A stretch of DNA of 64,000 nucleotides from Holacanthus passer (Eukaryota; Chordata; Actinopteri; Pomacanthidae). Numbering within the stretch: position 1 is the stretch's first letter; each line of letters starts with the position of its first letter. The notes under the pieces are model-generated. The model made no database searches. It was not told the origin of the DNA and worked only from the letters and a program-made list of their open reading frames with translations. Below are positions 38,901 through 44,549 of the stretch, piece by piece. The stretch lies in contig JAFREQ010000068.1 in assembly GCA_025331565.1 (NCBI GenBank), positions 1,240,001-1,304,000 of the forward strand, written 5' to 3'. The position numbers were made by a program, and so were the translations under genes.

Positions 38901-41835
38901 ATAACATGGGCCGCAGCTCATCAAAACCCCCTGCAGCATGTCCACCACCTCCAGACACACTGCCTCCAGCACCCAACAGGTACTGCATCACAAACAGCCC
39001 ACATGGAGGGAGGGGGCGCGCTTCATTTCTGCATTGTCATTTCCTGCTGCCTACATTTCTCCACCCATCTCATGACATGTACCACTGCAGCAAGGACCCT
39101 TGAATGCAGTAGTCATTTTAATCCAATACACGTGGAAACATTTTACTTCATCTGTTTCCTTTGTTTTACAGTAAAATGTACATTCTTAAAGGCTGCTACA
39201 AATGTGGCAGAGTTTTCTAGAATTTTAACTGCTCATCTGCAGTTGTGGTTCATTGAAATACTATTGTAATCACAAATGTTTGAAAACTAGGACACAGTAG
39301 GCACAAGAAGACATATCTTCTTAATGTCAGTGATGGGACCAGACATGATGACATTGTCACAAGCTACCGACCCTGATGAACATAACTGAACACAAGGAAC
39401 ATGATCAATAGAAATGCAAATAAAAACAGCAAAGACAGAGAAATATTGTAGGCAGGGGAATGGAAAATTCTTGACCCCACAAGAGCTTATTGACTCTGTT
39501 TCTCTTTCATATTCTCTGTCTGAAGAACTGGTGTCAACAGAAAAGTAATCAGTACTTTACATAATTCACAGCCCTTCTCTATCGCTCTCTCTTCCTCTCT
39601 CCTGTAGGTCTGTCAGTGGGAAGAAGCTGTGCTCCAGCTGTGGGCAGCCGTTAGGGAAGGGAGCAGCCATGATCATAGAGACCCTCAGTCTCTTCTTCCA
39701 CATTCAATGCTTTAAGGTTGGTGACAGACAGAGCACTTGTCTTCTCAAAACTGCTTTTCATATCAAGATTCACAGTAGTTCTCTGTATAATTTTGTTTTT
39801 TATTCATTTAATTTCATTAGTAGTGTGAATGCTCCTTACCTTAGCCGTGGTGTTGTTGTGTGTTGTGCAACAATTATTTTCTGTTGAGCATATTCATCTG
39901 TCCCATAGAGCTCTATTGTTGTCCGTAAACTATTAGAAATAACAATAGCCTTGCCCGTTATCATCCACCTGTCATAGCAACAACTTCATGAATAATCAAT
40001 ATGAACTAAAATGTCCCCCTTTTTCTCTCTCTCTTTAGTGTGGGGTGTGTAAGGGACAGTTAGGCGACACAACCACAGGGACGGACGTCCGGATCAGAAA
40101 CGGCCTCCTCAACTGCCATCAGTGCTACATCCGCTCCCGCTGTAAGTCCCTCCACCCCCCTCTCTCTCCCATGTCCTTCTTCCATCTCTCTTTTGTCTTT
40201 TGCCCCTTTCTGTCTGTCTTCTGTCCAAGGGCGTAGGTTTGTGTATGAACAGTAGGGACATGTCTCCACCAATATTTGAGCAAACTTGTTCGTTTTATCT
40301 TTAGAGTGAAGTAATTTTAGGTAATTCCAGTGAAGCTAAGTCTCTAAGACGTTCAGAACCATGGACAGCGCTGAGAGAGAGAGACACAGAGAGAGAGAGA
40401 GAGAGACTGACTGCTAATTTTGACAGAGAATTGTTCATAAATTCAAAAAATTAGGAATGTTCTGATTAATAAATATATTCTTTGATTTTGAAATAGTAGC
40501 CATGGGGCTTGTGTCCATTTAGTGTTTTTCTCTCACCCAAAAATAATAATGATAATAATAATAAACTTTATTCGTACAGCACCTTTCAAAACACAAAGTG
40601 CTTTACAATAAAACACACATTAAAAACACAGACACTAAAACAAACACAAAGACATAAAAACTAATCATATCATAAAACACACAGAGAGTAGAACAAATAC
40701 AATGTCATAAAACATAAATTAAATCATCAAAAAGCAATTTTTAAAAATGGGTTTTTAAAAGCAAAGCTGAAAAGAGTCTGCAGCCTCAGGCAGGTCATTC
40801 TAAAGTCTAGGAGCCCTGACTGCGAAGACTCTGTGGCCTTTGTATATTAATCTGAACCTTGGAACAACAAGGAACGACACATCTGAGGATCTCAGGGAGC
40901 AGGAAGGGACACGGAGCAATAAGAGATCTGATAAATAACCTGTGTGAGGACTCTCAGTACTTTGGAAGTTTTCAATAACAACTTGAAATCATGGTCGCCT
41001 GGTTAAATCAGGTTCTGTCAGCTGGTTCAAAATCAGCCACCATCACGAAAATCAAACAACACGGCCGCCAGAAATAAACAACTTTCCTGTTACATGATGC
41101 TCATAAACAGAGTTGAATCATTCCCTGGGATCATAAAAAAAGAGTTAGGTGTTGTTGTTGTTTGCTAATGTCGGCCATATTTCATAGTTTCACCGATGAA
41201 TAAATGCAGTTTTCAATTAGGTGATGGTGTCGTAGCACCAGCAGTAAATGAGATGCTCATAAACCAGGTAGAAAAAGACAAAAAGTTTGTTTGATTTATT
41301 GTTTTCAAAGTAACACTGACACTATTTTATTATAAAAATTTAAGTTGTATTTCAAGGTTTCATTTTTTTATTGCAGCCCCACTGTGCAGCTGATAACACG
41401 ACTGTATTTTAATATTAGATCCCTACTCAGTGCAGCTTTAATAAAGACGTGTCAGACACGGTGAAGCTTGGCTGAATGGAGCGAGAGATCTGAAGCTGCA
41501 CGGGAGGAAGAGAGACTGGAGCTGTAGCAGCTGGGAGAGGATGACAGTGACTTTCCTTCCCTTTCATTTTGCCTGCAAAAGAGCAAAGGTTCATGCTTTC
41601 TAAAAGACACAGCTCACATAAACTCTCAGCTGCTTTTATCATTTGGGGATCAGAAAACCACAAAATCAAATCAGAGACTCAATCAAAAGACTCGAAAGTC
41701 ATTATCTGAATTAAGAGGTTTCATTAGAGCTGCATGACTTTGACCTTAAAATCCCAAACAAACAATTGCGGTTTATAAAAATTTCCTTCTCTTTCTCTTT
41801 CCTTTCAAGCGGCCGGACAGCCAACCACGTTGTGA
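1897..41835 (+). CDS. limch1: LIM and calponin-homology domains protein 1 (limch1), 5'-partial, 26 exons
   Basis: Coding exons: 1897-2003, 6512-6542, 10109-10219, 11760-11958, 18430-18688, 20180-20452, 22590-22982, 24294-24329, 26641-26767, 27156-27310, 27575-28052, 29684-29995, 30444-30549, 30755-30852, 30954-31059, 31788-31862, 32707-32735, 33674-33787, 35690-35782, 36013-36177, 36332-36426, 36681-36842, 38884-38979, 39608-39716, 40039-40141, 41810-41835. They sum to 3858 nt, an open frame of 1285 codons plus TGA, with every phase agreeing. Domains in visible-residue numbering: second half of the CH domain 1-83, Ser-rich conserved block 90-240, charged helical region of the LIMCH1/LMO7 type 470-620, a second charged helix 975-1045, and a LIM zinc-binding domain about 1214-1273. 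Family knowledge: LIMCH1 is a cytoplasmic stress-fibre protein that promotes non-muscle myosin II activity. Identity rests on the near-identical CH, Ser-rich, LIM and C-terminal segments. The a/b paralogue was not resolved, and the 5' end lies outside the window. Confidence 0.93.
5409..5460. repeat. 22-bp direct tandem repeat, 2.4 units
   Basis: Units at 5409-5430 and 5431-5452 differ at one base, the last of the unit (ATCT against ATCA). A truncated third unit starts at 5453. Each unit contains an internal near-palindrome, CAGGCTGAAGCCTG. Confidence 0.85.
5779..5870. repeat. (TG)n and (CT)15 microsatellites
   Basis: A TG run at 5779-5797 is followed 43 bp later by an uninterrupted (CT)15 at 5841-5870. 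Both lie inside a limch1 intron. Confidence 0.95.
6512..6542 (+). CDS. limch1: limch1 exon 2 of window (CH domain micro-exon)
   Basis: This is a 31-nt exon between CTCCCAG and GTAAGT. Joined to the AA of the previous exon it reads KGSDCSRKLKN, which aligns with the SRKLKN segment of the CH domain. It is in phase on both sides. Confidence 0.88.
7294..7364. repeat. CT/CCCT microsatellite
   Basis: About 45 bp of CT dinucleotides pass into CCCT tetranucleotides and back to CT. It is a pure pyrimidine tract on the + strand. Confidence 0.95.
8601..8690 (+). mobile_element. Degenerate tRNA-derived SINE fragment
   Basis: A B-box-like GGTTTGATCCC (8608-8618) is followed 30 nt later by GTGTCCTTGAGCAAAACATT (from 8646). 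The latter resembles the 'tgtccttgggcaagacact' body segment I recall from several teleost SINEs. No clear A box or target-site duplication was found, so only a decayed piece is claimed. Confidence 0.5.
10109..10219 (+). CDS. limch1: limch1 exon 3 of window (end of CH domain)
   Basis: This 111-nt phase 0-0 exon runs from TTCTTTAG to AAG|GTTTGC. It encodes the final CH helix with ITIYWLGRAANSCTSYNG and LKEFEGLLSQMRK (visible residues 47-83), very close to the vertebrate LIMCH1 sequence. Confidence 0.92.
11760..11958 (+). CDS. limch1: limch1 exon 4 of window (conserved Ser/Asp-rich block)
   Basis: The acceptor is GTTAAG and the donor is GATG|GTAGGA. It encodes EAEEAESPKRSIRDSGYI, then the DCWDSERSDSLSPPRHGRED and [20 protein letters not shown] motifs, which are hallmarks of LIMCH1. 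The start is placed so that six residues precede SPKR, as in the family. Two nearby in-frame AG positions in the GAGGCAGAG repeat are alternatives. Confidence 0.9.
12081..12500. repeat. Diverged ~260-bp tandem repeat
   Basis: Segments beginning at 12081 (CATTTTAGCCACAGCCATGT) and 12333 (CACTTCAGCTACAGCTATAT) are related, as are segments containing GTAGTAAAG at 12203 and 12472. The offsets of 252 and 269 bp indicate a tandem duplication with indels. A third partial copy lies near 15605-15770. Confidence 0.6.
13415..13556 (-). mobile_element. tRNA-derived SINE with target-site duplication
   Basis: On the minus strand an A-box-like TGGCTCAGTCAGATGAG (13527-13543) and a B box GGTTCAAACC (13483-13492) form a tRNA-like head. 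It is followed by a tail reading TTTCCCCACTGTGGGACGAA and then TAAAGGTTTATCTTATCTTA, the kind of tail shared by teleost SINEs and their partner LINEs. TATGTA flanks both ends (13415-13420 and 13551-13556) as a probable 6-bp target-site duplication. Confidence 0.75.
15605..15770. repeat. Third diverged copy of the 12.1-12.5 kb intronic repeat
   Basis: GTGCTTCTGGTGCTCCTATA (15651-15670) matches GTGCTTCTGGTGCTGTTGTA (12455-12474). The following GGGACAACACCCATTGCTTG parallels GGACAACGCCCAGTGCTAG near 12241. The copies are too diverged for a name and probably represent an old dispersed element. Confidence 0.5.
16071..16145 (+). mobile_element. Possible SINE head fragment
   Basis: A B-box-like GGTTTGAATCCC follows an A-box-like CACAGTGATGATGAG at tRNA-like spacing. 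No tail or flanking duplication was recognised. Confidence 0.3.
17911..17940. repeat. CT microsatellite
   Basis: A CTGT/CT-rich run of about 30 bp lies in a limch1 intron. Confidence 0.9.
18430..18688 (+). CDS. limch1: limch1 exon 5 of window (Ser-rich block, second half)
   Basis: The acceptor is CTCAACAG and the donor TTCAG|GTGAGT. The exon completes DG from the preceding G and encodes RGSDSESDG, KDDMSARRTS, then AMPFNQYLPNKSNQSGYVPT and a basic PLRKKK stretch. It ends with SWSTATSP and RPF. All are LIMCH1-diagnostic and lie at visible residues 150-236. The exon leaves phase 2. Confidence 0.92.
18689..20179 (+). other. limch1: limch1 intron (1.5 kb), nothing distinctive
   Basis: AT-rich unique-looking sequence. 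No exon, SINE or long repeat was recognised. A pyrimidine-rich stretch leads to the acceptor at 20179. Confidence 0.6.
20180..20452 (+). CDS. limch1: limch1 exon 6 of window, symmetric cassette candidate
   Basis: This 273-nt exon enters and leaves in phase 2, so it can be skipped without changing frame. It encodes an acidic, Pro/Ser-rich segment beginning PNEIPSLDTPPGESPSPSPT and ending HLMVTSEQ. The donor CAAAG|GTCTTC is weak, and read-through would hit an in-frame TGA four codons later. Base composition is clearly coding-like compared with the flanks. Use in the main isoform is inferred. Confidence 0.72.
20453..22589 (+). other. limch1: limch1 intron (2.1 kb), nothing distinctive
   Basis: No exon or named repeat was recognised. 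The sequence is AT-rich and unique-looking. Confidence 0.6.
22590..22982 (+). CDS. limch1: limch1 exon 7 of window, large symmetric cassette candidate
   Basis: This 393-nt exon lies between TTTCTGCAG and AAC|GTGAGC, phase 2-2, fully open. It encodes a low-complexity Thr/Ala/Pro-rich segment (visible residues 327-458) containing RPVITSEKHPPVTEQEEAAA and, near the end, RRRGRARSESEDRH. I recognise no domain. An antisense frame is also open across it, but the splice sites and phases favour the + strand. Confidence 0.7.
22983..24293 (+). other. limch1: limch1 intron (1.3 kb) with CTCF-like site
   Basis: No exon was found. A short imperfect tandem repeat lies at about 23527-23590 (TTTTCCTACA...GCAAATAG twice). 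A CTCF-like core GCACAAGGGGGCA lies on the minus strand at 23983-23995. Confidence 0.5.
23983..23995 (-). promoter_or_regulatory. CTCF-like motif
   Basis: The minus strand reads GCACAAGGGGGCA, agreeing with the vertebrate CTCF core (CCASYAGRKGGCA type) except at the first base. Occupancy is not known. Confidence 0.4.
24294..24329 (+). CDS. limch1: limch1 exon 8 of window (36-nt micro-exon)
   Basis: It lies between CTCTGTAG and CA|GTAAGT, phase 2-2. It encodes FGRTHSVSDDP, which parallels the Tyr/Phe-Gly...SVSDD segment that follows ERPFR in tetrapod LIMCH1. This supports both the exon and the order of exons 5-8-9. Confidence 0.8.
24330..26640 (+). other. limch1: limch1 intron (2.3 kb) with perfect palindrome
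   Basis: No exon was seen. The notable element is a 32-bp perfect palindrome at 25912-25943. The rest is AT-rich. Confidence 0.6.
25912..25943. repeat. 32-bp perfect palindrome centred on CACGTG
   Basis: AAAATATCAGCTTCAC is followed immediately by its exact reverse complement, giving 16 paired bases with no loop. The centre is the E-box hexamer CACGTG. Confidence 0.97.
26641..26767 (+). CDS. limch1: limch1 exon 9 of window (start of charged central region)
   Basis: The acceptor is CTCCCATTAG and the donor GGAT|GTAAGT. It encodes SVSMIDMRGDEEAILQPHSQ, then a helix ending KMKEEDDHWQD. This corresponds to the family segment just before the DLARWKNRRR motif. Confidence 0.92.
27156..27310 (+). 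CDS. limch1: limch1 exon 10 of window (charged coiled region)
   Basis: This 155-nt exon lies after TGTGTCAG and ends ACAA|GTAAGT. It encodes DLARWKNRRRSISQDLIKKE, then EERKMMEQLM and RRRRSIKTYREIVED. It is a highly charged predicted coiled coil and one of the best conserved parts of LIMCH1 and LMO7. Confidence 0.95.
27575..28052 (+). CDS. limch1: limch1 exon 11 of window (478 nt, largest exon)
   Basis: The acceptor is CTTCACCAG and the donor AAG|GTGAGA. The 5' part encodes ERREEELRDAYRKARTPEEA and FSISEAVLERLQLPKLLDRS, a conserved helical motif. A Ser/Pro linker follows, then GPMRYLRQQSAPAPKFTSTL, and KPVPLLTPKPY near the end. The first base completes the Lys begun in the previous exon. The linker SFPCSPLPLSLSASPTTPDP is longer than I recall in tetrapods. 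Confidence 0.93.
28053..29683 (+). other. limch1: limch1 intron (1.6 kb)
   Basis: A TATTA-type AT run lies at about 28101-28122 and an AATA run at about 28347-28368. No exon or mobile element was recognised. Confidence 0.6.
29684..29995 (+). CDS. limch1: limch1 exon 12 of window (Ser/Pro-rich linker)
   Basis: The acceptor is TTCTGGTTTAG. The exon encodes ADGLLRVNGD, matching the family's V-D-G...S-V-N-G-E step, and then a low-complexity Ser/Thr/Pro-rich linker with TASPTRSPHASTRGESPVSS. The donor TCG|GTCGGG at 29996 keeps phase 0 but is weak. Read-through reaches TAA at 30014-30016 followed by AATAAA at 30028-30033, so this exon may also end a short isoform. Confidence 0.75.
30028..30033 (+). 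terminator. limch1: Possible intronic polyadenylation signal in limch1
   Basis: An AATAAA lies 12 nt after the TAA that ends the read-through frame of exon 12. If used, it would give a transcript without the LIM domain. A G/T-rich downstream element is only weakly apparent. Confidence 0.3.
30444..30549 (+). CDS. limch1: limch1 exon 13 of window
   Basis: It lies between CCCCTACAG and GCAG|GTCTGA. It is read as ELQKPEQSFGKTGGQSGAAP...AAAQQTQPA with one trailing G. Only this frame continues through the next exon; the other two hit stops there. It is a low-complexity linker with no domain. The exon is open in all three forward frames. Confidence 0.68.
30755..30852 (+). CDS. limch1: limch1 exon 14 of window
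   Basis: It lies between TGTGTTTTCAG and ACAG|GTGAGG. It encodes EAKQEQEKTETELISKLVQS and STQQIQPVTSQ, part of a short helical Glu/Lys-rich segment. It joins exon 13 in phase 1 and leaves phase 0. Confidence 0.72.
30954..31059 (+). CDS. limch1: limch1 exon 15 of window
   Basis: It lies between CTCACTGCAG and AACAG|GTCAGT. It encodes ASVPSSQETSQKRENVPSLA, then TPETFGYHPPIETTT. No domain is recognised. It is supported by splice sites and frame continuity only. Confidence 0.68.
31788..31862 (+). CDS. limch1: limch1 exon 16 of window
   Basis: This 75-nt exon lies after TTTCGCTATAG and ends CCAG|GTAAAC. It encodes EFAHSIRSPLATSNPKLRWD, then FFAPPG. The aromatic LRWDFF precedes the conserved W-rich exon 18. 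Family members have a comparable short aromatic patch. Confidence 0.7.
32707..32735 (+). CDS. limch1: limch1 exon 17 of window (29-nt micro-exon)
   Basis: It lies between CCTCTACAG and AAAC|GTGAGT. It encodes EAAEKDSRGN and restores phase 0. It is small and supported mainly by phase agreement on both sides. Confidence 0.6.
33421..33444. repeat. (TG)n microsatellite
   Basis: About 12 TG units lie within a 250-bp TG-rich intron stretch (33420-33665) just upstream of exon 18. Confidence 0.9.
33674..33787 (+). CDS. limch1: limch1 exon 18 of window (W-D-P charged helix)
   Basis: It lies between TCTATCAG and GCAG|GTACAC, phase 0-0. It encodes VSVPVLPQARRGDRWSWDPD and then EERKRQERWQQEQERMLQ. This matches the family W-W-DP-EEER-RQE-WQQEQER motif and opens a second coiled segment. 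Confidence 0.95.
33788..35689 (+). other. limch1: limch1 intron (1.9 kb) with CTCF-like site
   Basis: No exon was seen. A CTCF-like motif lies at 34605-34617. The remainder is AT-rich unique-looking sequence. Confidence 0.6.
34605..34617 (+). promoter_or_regulatory. CTCF-like motif
   Basis: CCACTAGAGGGCG agrees closely with the vertebrate CTCF core. Occupancy is not known. Confidence 0.5.
35690..35782 (+). CDS. limch1: limch1 exon 19 of window (coiled helix)
   Basis: This 93-nt phase 0-0 exon lies between GGTAACAG and GAG|GTGTGT. It encodes EKYRHEQEKLKEEWEKAQRE, then VAEEERKYHEE. It is nearly identical to the mammalian helix KLKEEWEKAQ-EV-EEER. Confidence 0.95.
36013..36177 (+). CDS. limch1: limch1 exon 20 of window
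   Basis: It lies between CATCACAACAG and TCG|GTCAGT. It encodes ERRILEETVTPLTPRSSALP, a Ser/Pro linker, and IVHSLADWERKQELMERHS. The start matches the family EERKIIEDTV segment. Confidence 0.9.
36332..36426 (+). CDS. limch1: limch1 exon 21 of window
   Basis: It lies between GGCCGGCACAG and AGAAG|GTTCGT. It encodes RGSTESVEWKRRENDRTSDI, then STADDSMKTGR, leaving phase 2. Charged linker, supported by splice sites and frame. Confidence 0.75.
36681..36842 (+). CDS. limch1: limch1 exon 22 of window
   Basis: This 162-nt phase 2-2 exon lies between TGATCCTCAG and GGAG|GTGTGT. It encodes SVSQSSSKAETHGHSLQNGQ and later STPVKRQQEPTADSNKPSRP, a polar linker before the LIM domain. It is symmetric and could be skipped. 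Confidence 0.8.
37640..38540 (-). mobile_element. Decayed endogenous retrovirus fragment (gag-like piece plus integrase C-terminus)
   Basis: The minus-strand frame from about 38534 to 37850 encodes a capsid-like Gag region with PMIEVA, YRPWTVSDMKEG, PTTNEIKRWLG and YYRAAVDTLLNRLKEKFKC. The reading is broken by a frame change near 38235. At about 37805-37660 the minus strand encodes an integrase C-terminal-like block with KPGDW, GWSSPR, KGPYEVF and HASHCK, interrupted by an in-frame TAG at 37732-37734. Protease, reverse transcriptase and most of integrase are missing between the two. No LTR or primer-binding site was recognised. The lineage appears gamma/epsilon-like, but that is inference. 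It is non-functional. Confidence 0.72.
37850..38534 (-). pseudogene. Retroviral gag-like pseudogene
   Basis: Two overlapping minus-strand open segments (38534-38232 and 38235-37831) together carry a capsid-like sequence, but they are in different frames. One segment ends in TGA where the homologous reading continues in the neighbouring frame, so an indel has broken the gene. A short CCCTAACCCTAACCCT run at about 38460-38475 sits inside the first segment. Confidence 0.68.
38615..38627 (+). promoter_or_regulatory. CTCF-like motif
   Basis: CCAGCAGGTGGCA (within CACCAGCAGGTGGCATC) is an essentially consensus CTCF core. It lies just upstream of the retroviral remnant (its 5' side on the minus strand), so it may belong to the element or to its flank. 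Confidence 0.5.
38884..38979 (+). CDS. limch1: limch1 exon 23 of window
   Basis: This phase 2-2, 96-nt exon lies between TTTCCAG and ACAG|GTACTG. It encodes IAPIDNNMGRSSSKPPAACP, then PPPDTLPPAPN, the Pro-rich linker immediately before the LIM domain. Mammals have a comparable Pro/Ser linker (SPCSPTPPG). Confidence 0.82.
39608..39716 (+). CDS. limch1: limch1 exon 24 of window (LIM domain, first half)
   Basis: It lies between CTCCTGTAG and TTAAG|GTTGGT. It encodes RSVSGKKLCSSCGQPLGKGA and then AAMIIETLSLFFHIQCFK. It supplies the first zinc ligands (C-x2-C, H-x2-C). Confidence 0.96.
40039..40141 (+). CDS. limch1: limch1 exon 25 of window (LIM domain, second half)
   Basis: It lies between CTCTCTTTAG and CGCT|GTAAGT. 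It encodes CGVCKGQLGDTTTGTDVRIR, then NGLLNCHQCYIRSR. It completes the second zinc finger (C-x2-C ... C-x2-C). The final T joins the next exon to make Ser. Confidence 0.96.
40142..41809 (+). other. limch1: limch1 last intron (1.7 kb), partly repeat-derived
   Basis: The intron contains a GA run at about 40376-40406 and a probable dispersed repeat at 40541-41010. The rest is AT-rich. A strong pyrimidine tract precedes the acceptor at 41809. Confidence 0.6.
40541..41010. repeat. Probable dispersed teleost repeat with AAT microsatellite edge
   Basis: An (AAT/GAT)n edge leads into ACTTTATTCGTACAGCACCT, then AAAGTGCTTTACA, and further along GCAGGTCATTCTAAAGTCTA. Similar 'tttatatagcacctttca...aagtgctttaca' sequence is very common in fish genomes. 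I cannot assign the family without a repeat library. Confidence 0.5.
41810..41835 (+). CDS. limch1: limch1 terminal coding exon
   Basis: After TTTCCTTTCAAG the exon reads to AGQPTTL and TGA at 41833-41835. With the preceding T it gives SAGQPTTL, identical to the C-terminus I know for tetrapod LIMCH1. This confirms both identity and the final acceptor. Confidence 0.95.
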
Positions 41836-43820
41836 CGCTCGGCAGAAAAGCACAAGAAACCCCATCCCCGTTTTAACCCGATTGTCTGCAAACCATGTCC
41901 TTCACAGCGTGTCGGGGTCTTTGCATCCTCTGCAGTTCAGTAACCAATGAAGATTCATCATGGGGCCAAACAGGGATCTGGGGACAGTCTGAAAAAAAAA
42001 AAAAAAATACATTCTTCGTGTTTATGTCATCTGATATGTGAGTGAAATCTGGATTTGATTGGTCCACGTACCACCACAGACTGTTTCATCATGCAGCGAC
42101 AGAGAGAGAGGGAGACTGTTCTGGGGTGGCGGCCATGTTGAAAAGAAAACACAATAATATTTACAGATGCGTCAAACACAGGTCCAATACTGTTAGAGTG
42201 AACACACGAAAAGAAAACATCGTGTTCAAGTCTCCATTAAGTAGAATTATTCTATTTTCCTGGTAAGAAAAAATATTAATATTTACCATTCAGTTCCATA
42301 TAATGGAAATGCAGTATATCACATTGTTACTGATTTTTTATCATTAAAGAAAGAATTTCTGAATTTGGAAAATTCAAAAAACTGGAAAGAACACTGATTA
42401 TGAGGTGAGGCAGCTCAGATTGGATTTTTTTAATTTCTCTTAACAGGCTGGATCTGAACAATATTATAGATTTTACTCCCCTTCAGTGAAATACTAGATT
42501 AAAACAAAACAATTTACAGAAACTTAATTTAGAAAGTGCAATAAAGGTCACTATAAACCCACTGTTTAGATCCACAGACACAGCAAGTCACTCTTTCAGT
42601 GACCTCCTGTGTCTCCTCTTCTGTGCTCCTCAACAAAATTAGCTTGTAATATAAAACATATTATGGACGTAGTTTCATCATTAGGGCAATAACAGGACTT
42701 CTCGCGAGCTGTTTCCGTGCTTCTGGGTCACAGCAGGTTGCTCCTCGGCCAGCCGGTCCGCTTGGAAAGTCAGGACTTCAATGTGCCTTAGGAAAGCAAG
42801 GTGATGTAGGAAAAAAAAAACACCAGCTACATGGTGTTTTATCTCTTTTTTTCTTTTAGTTTCTGGGGTGTCGGGAGGGACTTTGGCCAAATTTGAACCC
42901 TTAACACTGCAGACAGACAGACTGCAGCCCTCCTTCACATCACACTTTACTTCAGTTGATAAGTACTGTTTATTTTACATCAACATCCTTAATTTCATAT
43001 TTCCCTCCTGTGATTCCTCAGCGATTTGCAGTGATAAAAACGAGAGGAACACATATGTCGTCTATTTAGAGAAGTATCTACAGCGGGGGGAAACCATTGA
43101 TTTAATTTTGAATGTTGTTTTATTCTAGAGCGATATAGACTCCTGTATGCTTTTAATTGAGATAATTTTGATAATTGCTCAGTGGTAGGACTCATTTATA
43201 AAAATACAAAAAAATAAAAACACAAAAATCACCAGTACATCTAGTCACACAGCAGAGGTAATACGAACACACATACCAGCAGCAGTTGCACCTGTGCAAT
43301 ATTTGGTTGGATGAAAACTAAAGAGCTGTGCCGCCAGCTGCACATTATAAGTCACTTGCTTCTTCTTTTTTTTTTTTTTTATTGGAACTTGTATGAGAAG
43401 AGCTCGGTTACGTATTGTGGATGTTAAAAAATGCACGTTTAAGCCTAAAACCAAATGATTTGCTGTATGAAAGCAGACTAGCAGCCTCCTCCTCCTCCTC
43501 CTATAGCCAAGCTTCTCCTCCGGGTTCATCTCTCTGATCTACAGTATTTTTAAGCTTCTGTTCCGATTGTGTATTTCCTTTTTTTTTTATCCTCATTTAG
43601 TTGATGAATAAACCTCGGCTGAGTCTCTTCTAGCAGGATCTTTGAGACGGAGCTCTGGATTCAGACAGGATAGTTGGGGGATGAAACCTTTACGTCTGTT
43701 CTGTATTTATTGTAATATTCACCTGAACACTATCCGAAATATAGAGTCATTTGATGTTTAAATGCGTTGGCATTTATAGCAAACTGTATGTTTATAAATA
43801 AAATGTTATAAATTCAAAGT
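41836..43820 (+). other. limch1: limch1 3' untranslated region (predicted)
   Basis: There is no further open coding signal after the TGA. The region is AT-rich with A and T runs, and a good AATAAA lies at 43797-43802. The predicted 3'UTR of about 2 kb is similar in size to that of other vertebrate LIMCH1 genes. An earlier AATAAA near 43607 could also be used. Confidence 0.5.
43797..43802 (+). terminator. limch1: Candidate limch1 polyadenylation signal
   Basis: AATAAA occurs in TTTATAAATAAAATG and is followed within 40 nt by a GT/T-rich stretch (GTGGCTGCTTCTGTC). Confidence 0.5.
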
Positions 43821-44549
43821 GGCTGCTTCTGTCTATTATTTTTTCAATGATCCCAAAAAGAGCCAAAATATTGAAACTAACTGAAGAAAAGTGATGAATA
43901 AAGACTTTAAATATCTGATGCTTTGGATGAAACTGAGTCACTGAGCAAGAACAAATGTGTAAAAGAGGAAATAGGTCATTTTGGACAGAAAAACTGTTTC
44001 CACCTCAAATCATGTTTTCTGCAGCGCTGCCCTCCTGGTTTATTCATTTATTTCAATATGTAGTCTGACCATTATTTATCCAGGTTAGTCTCACTGAGAG
44101 ACCTGACAAAATATAAACTAAAAAGTTGCAAATATGAAACAGATTATAATTCAAAGGCGAAAACGAACAAAATTACAAATAAGGTCTTAGTTTAATGTCT
44201 TTGATTTCTCCAGTGGTGTCACATTCTTTAATTAAGGTTAAAGTCATTTCATGATTTGACTTTGTAGAAATGACTGTTTCGGCTGGTGTTGGATTCAGGT
44301 TGAGGCAACTGAACAGGTGTTGCCAAAAAGATGCAACCATAATATTTTTACATGGCCACAAGTTCTGGTAGCTGTTAATCTAAAACTGTGACTCCATAAA
44401 CCTTCAGATTCATAAAATATGTCCCAGAGATCCAGATTTTAACATTTATGACAACAAAAAAAACCATGACAGATTCTGCGAAATGTCCAATCAGTCCAAT
44501 GTTGAGCTTTAAAATATAACTTTGGTGAAAAATAATTTTAAAATATCTA
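43821..44549. other. Short intergenic gap between convergent genes
   Basis: About 0.7 kb of AT-rich sequence lies between the predicted 3' ends of limch1 (+) and phox2b (-). Nothing else was recognised. Confidence 0.4.
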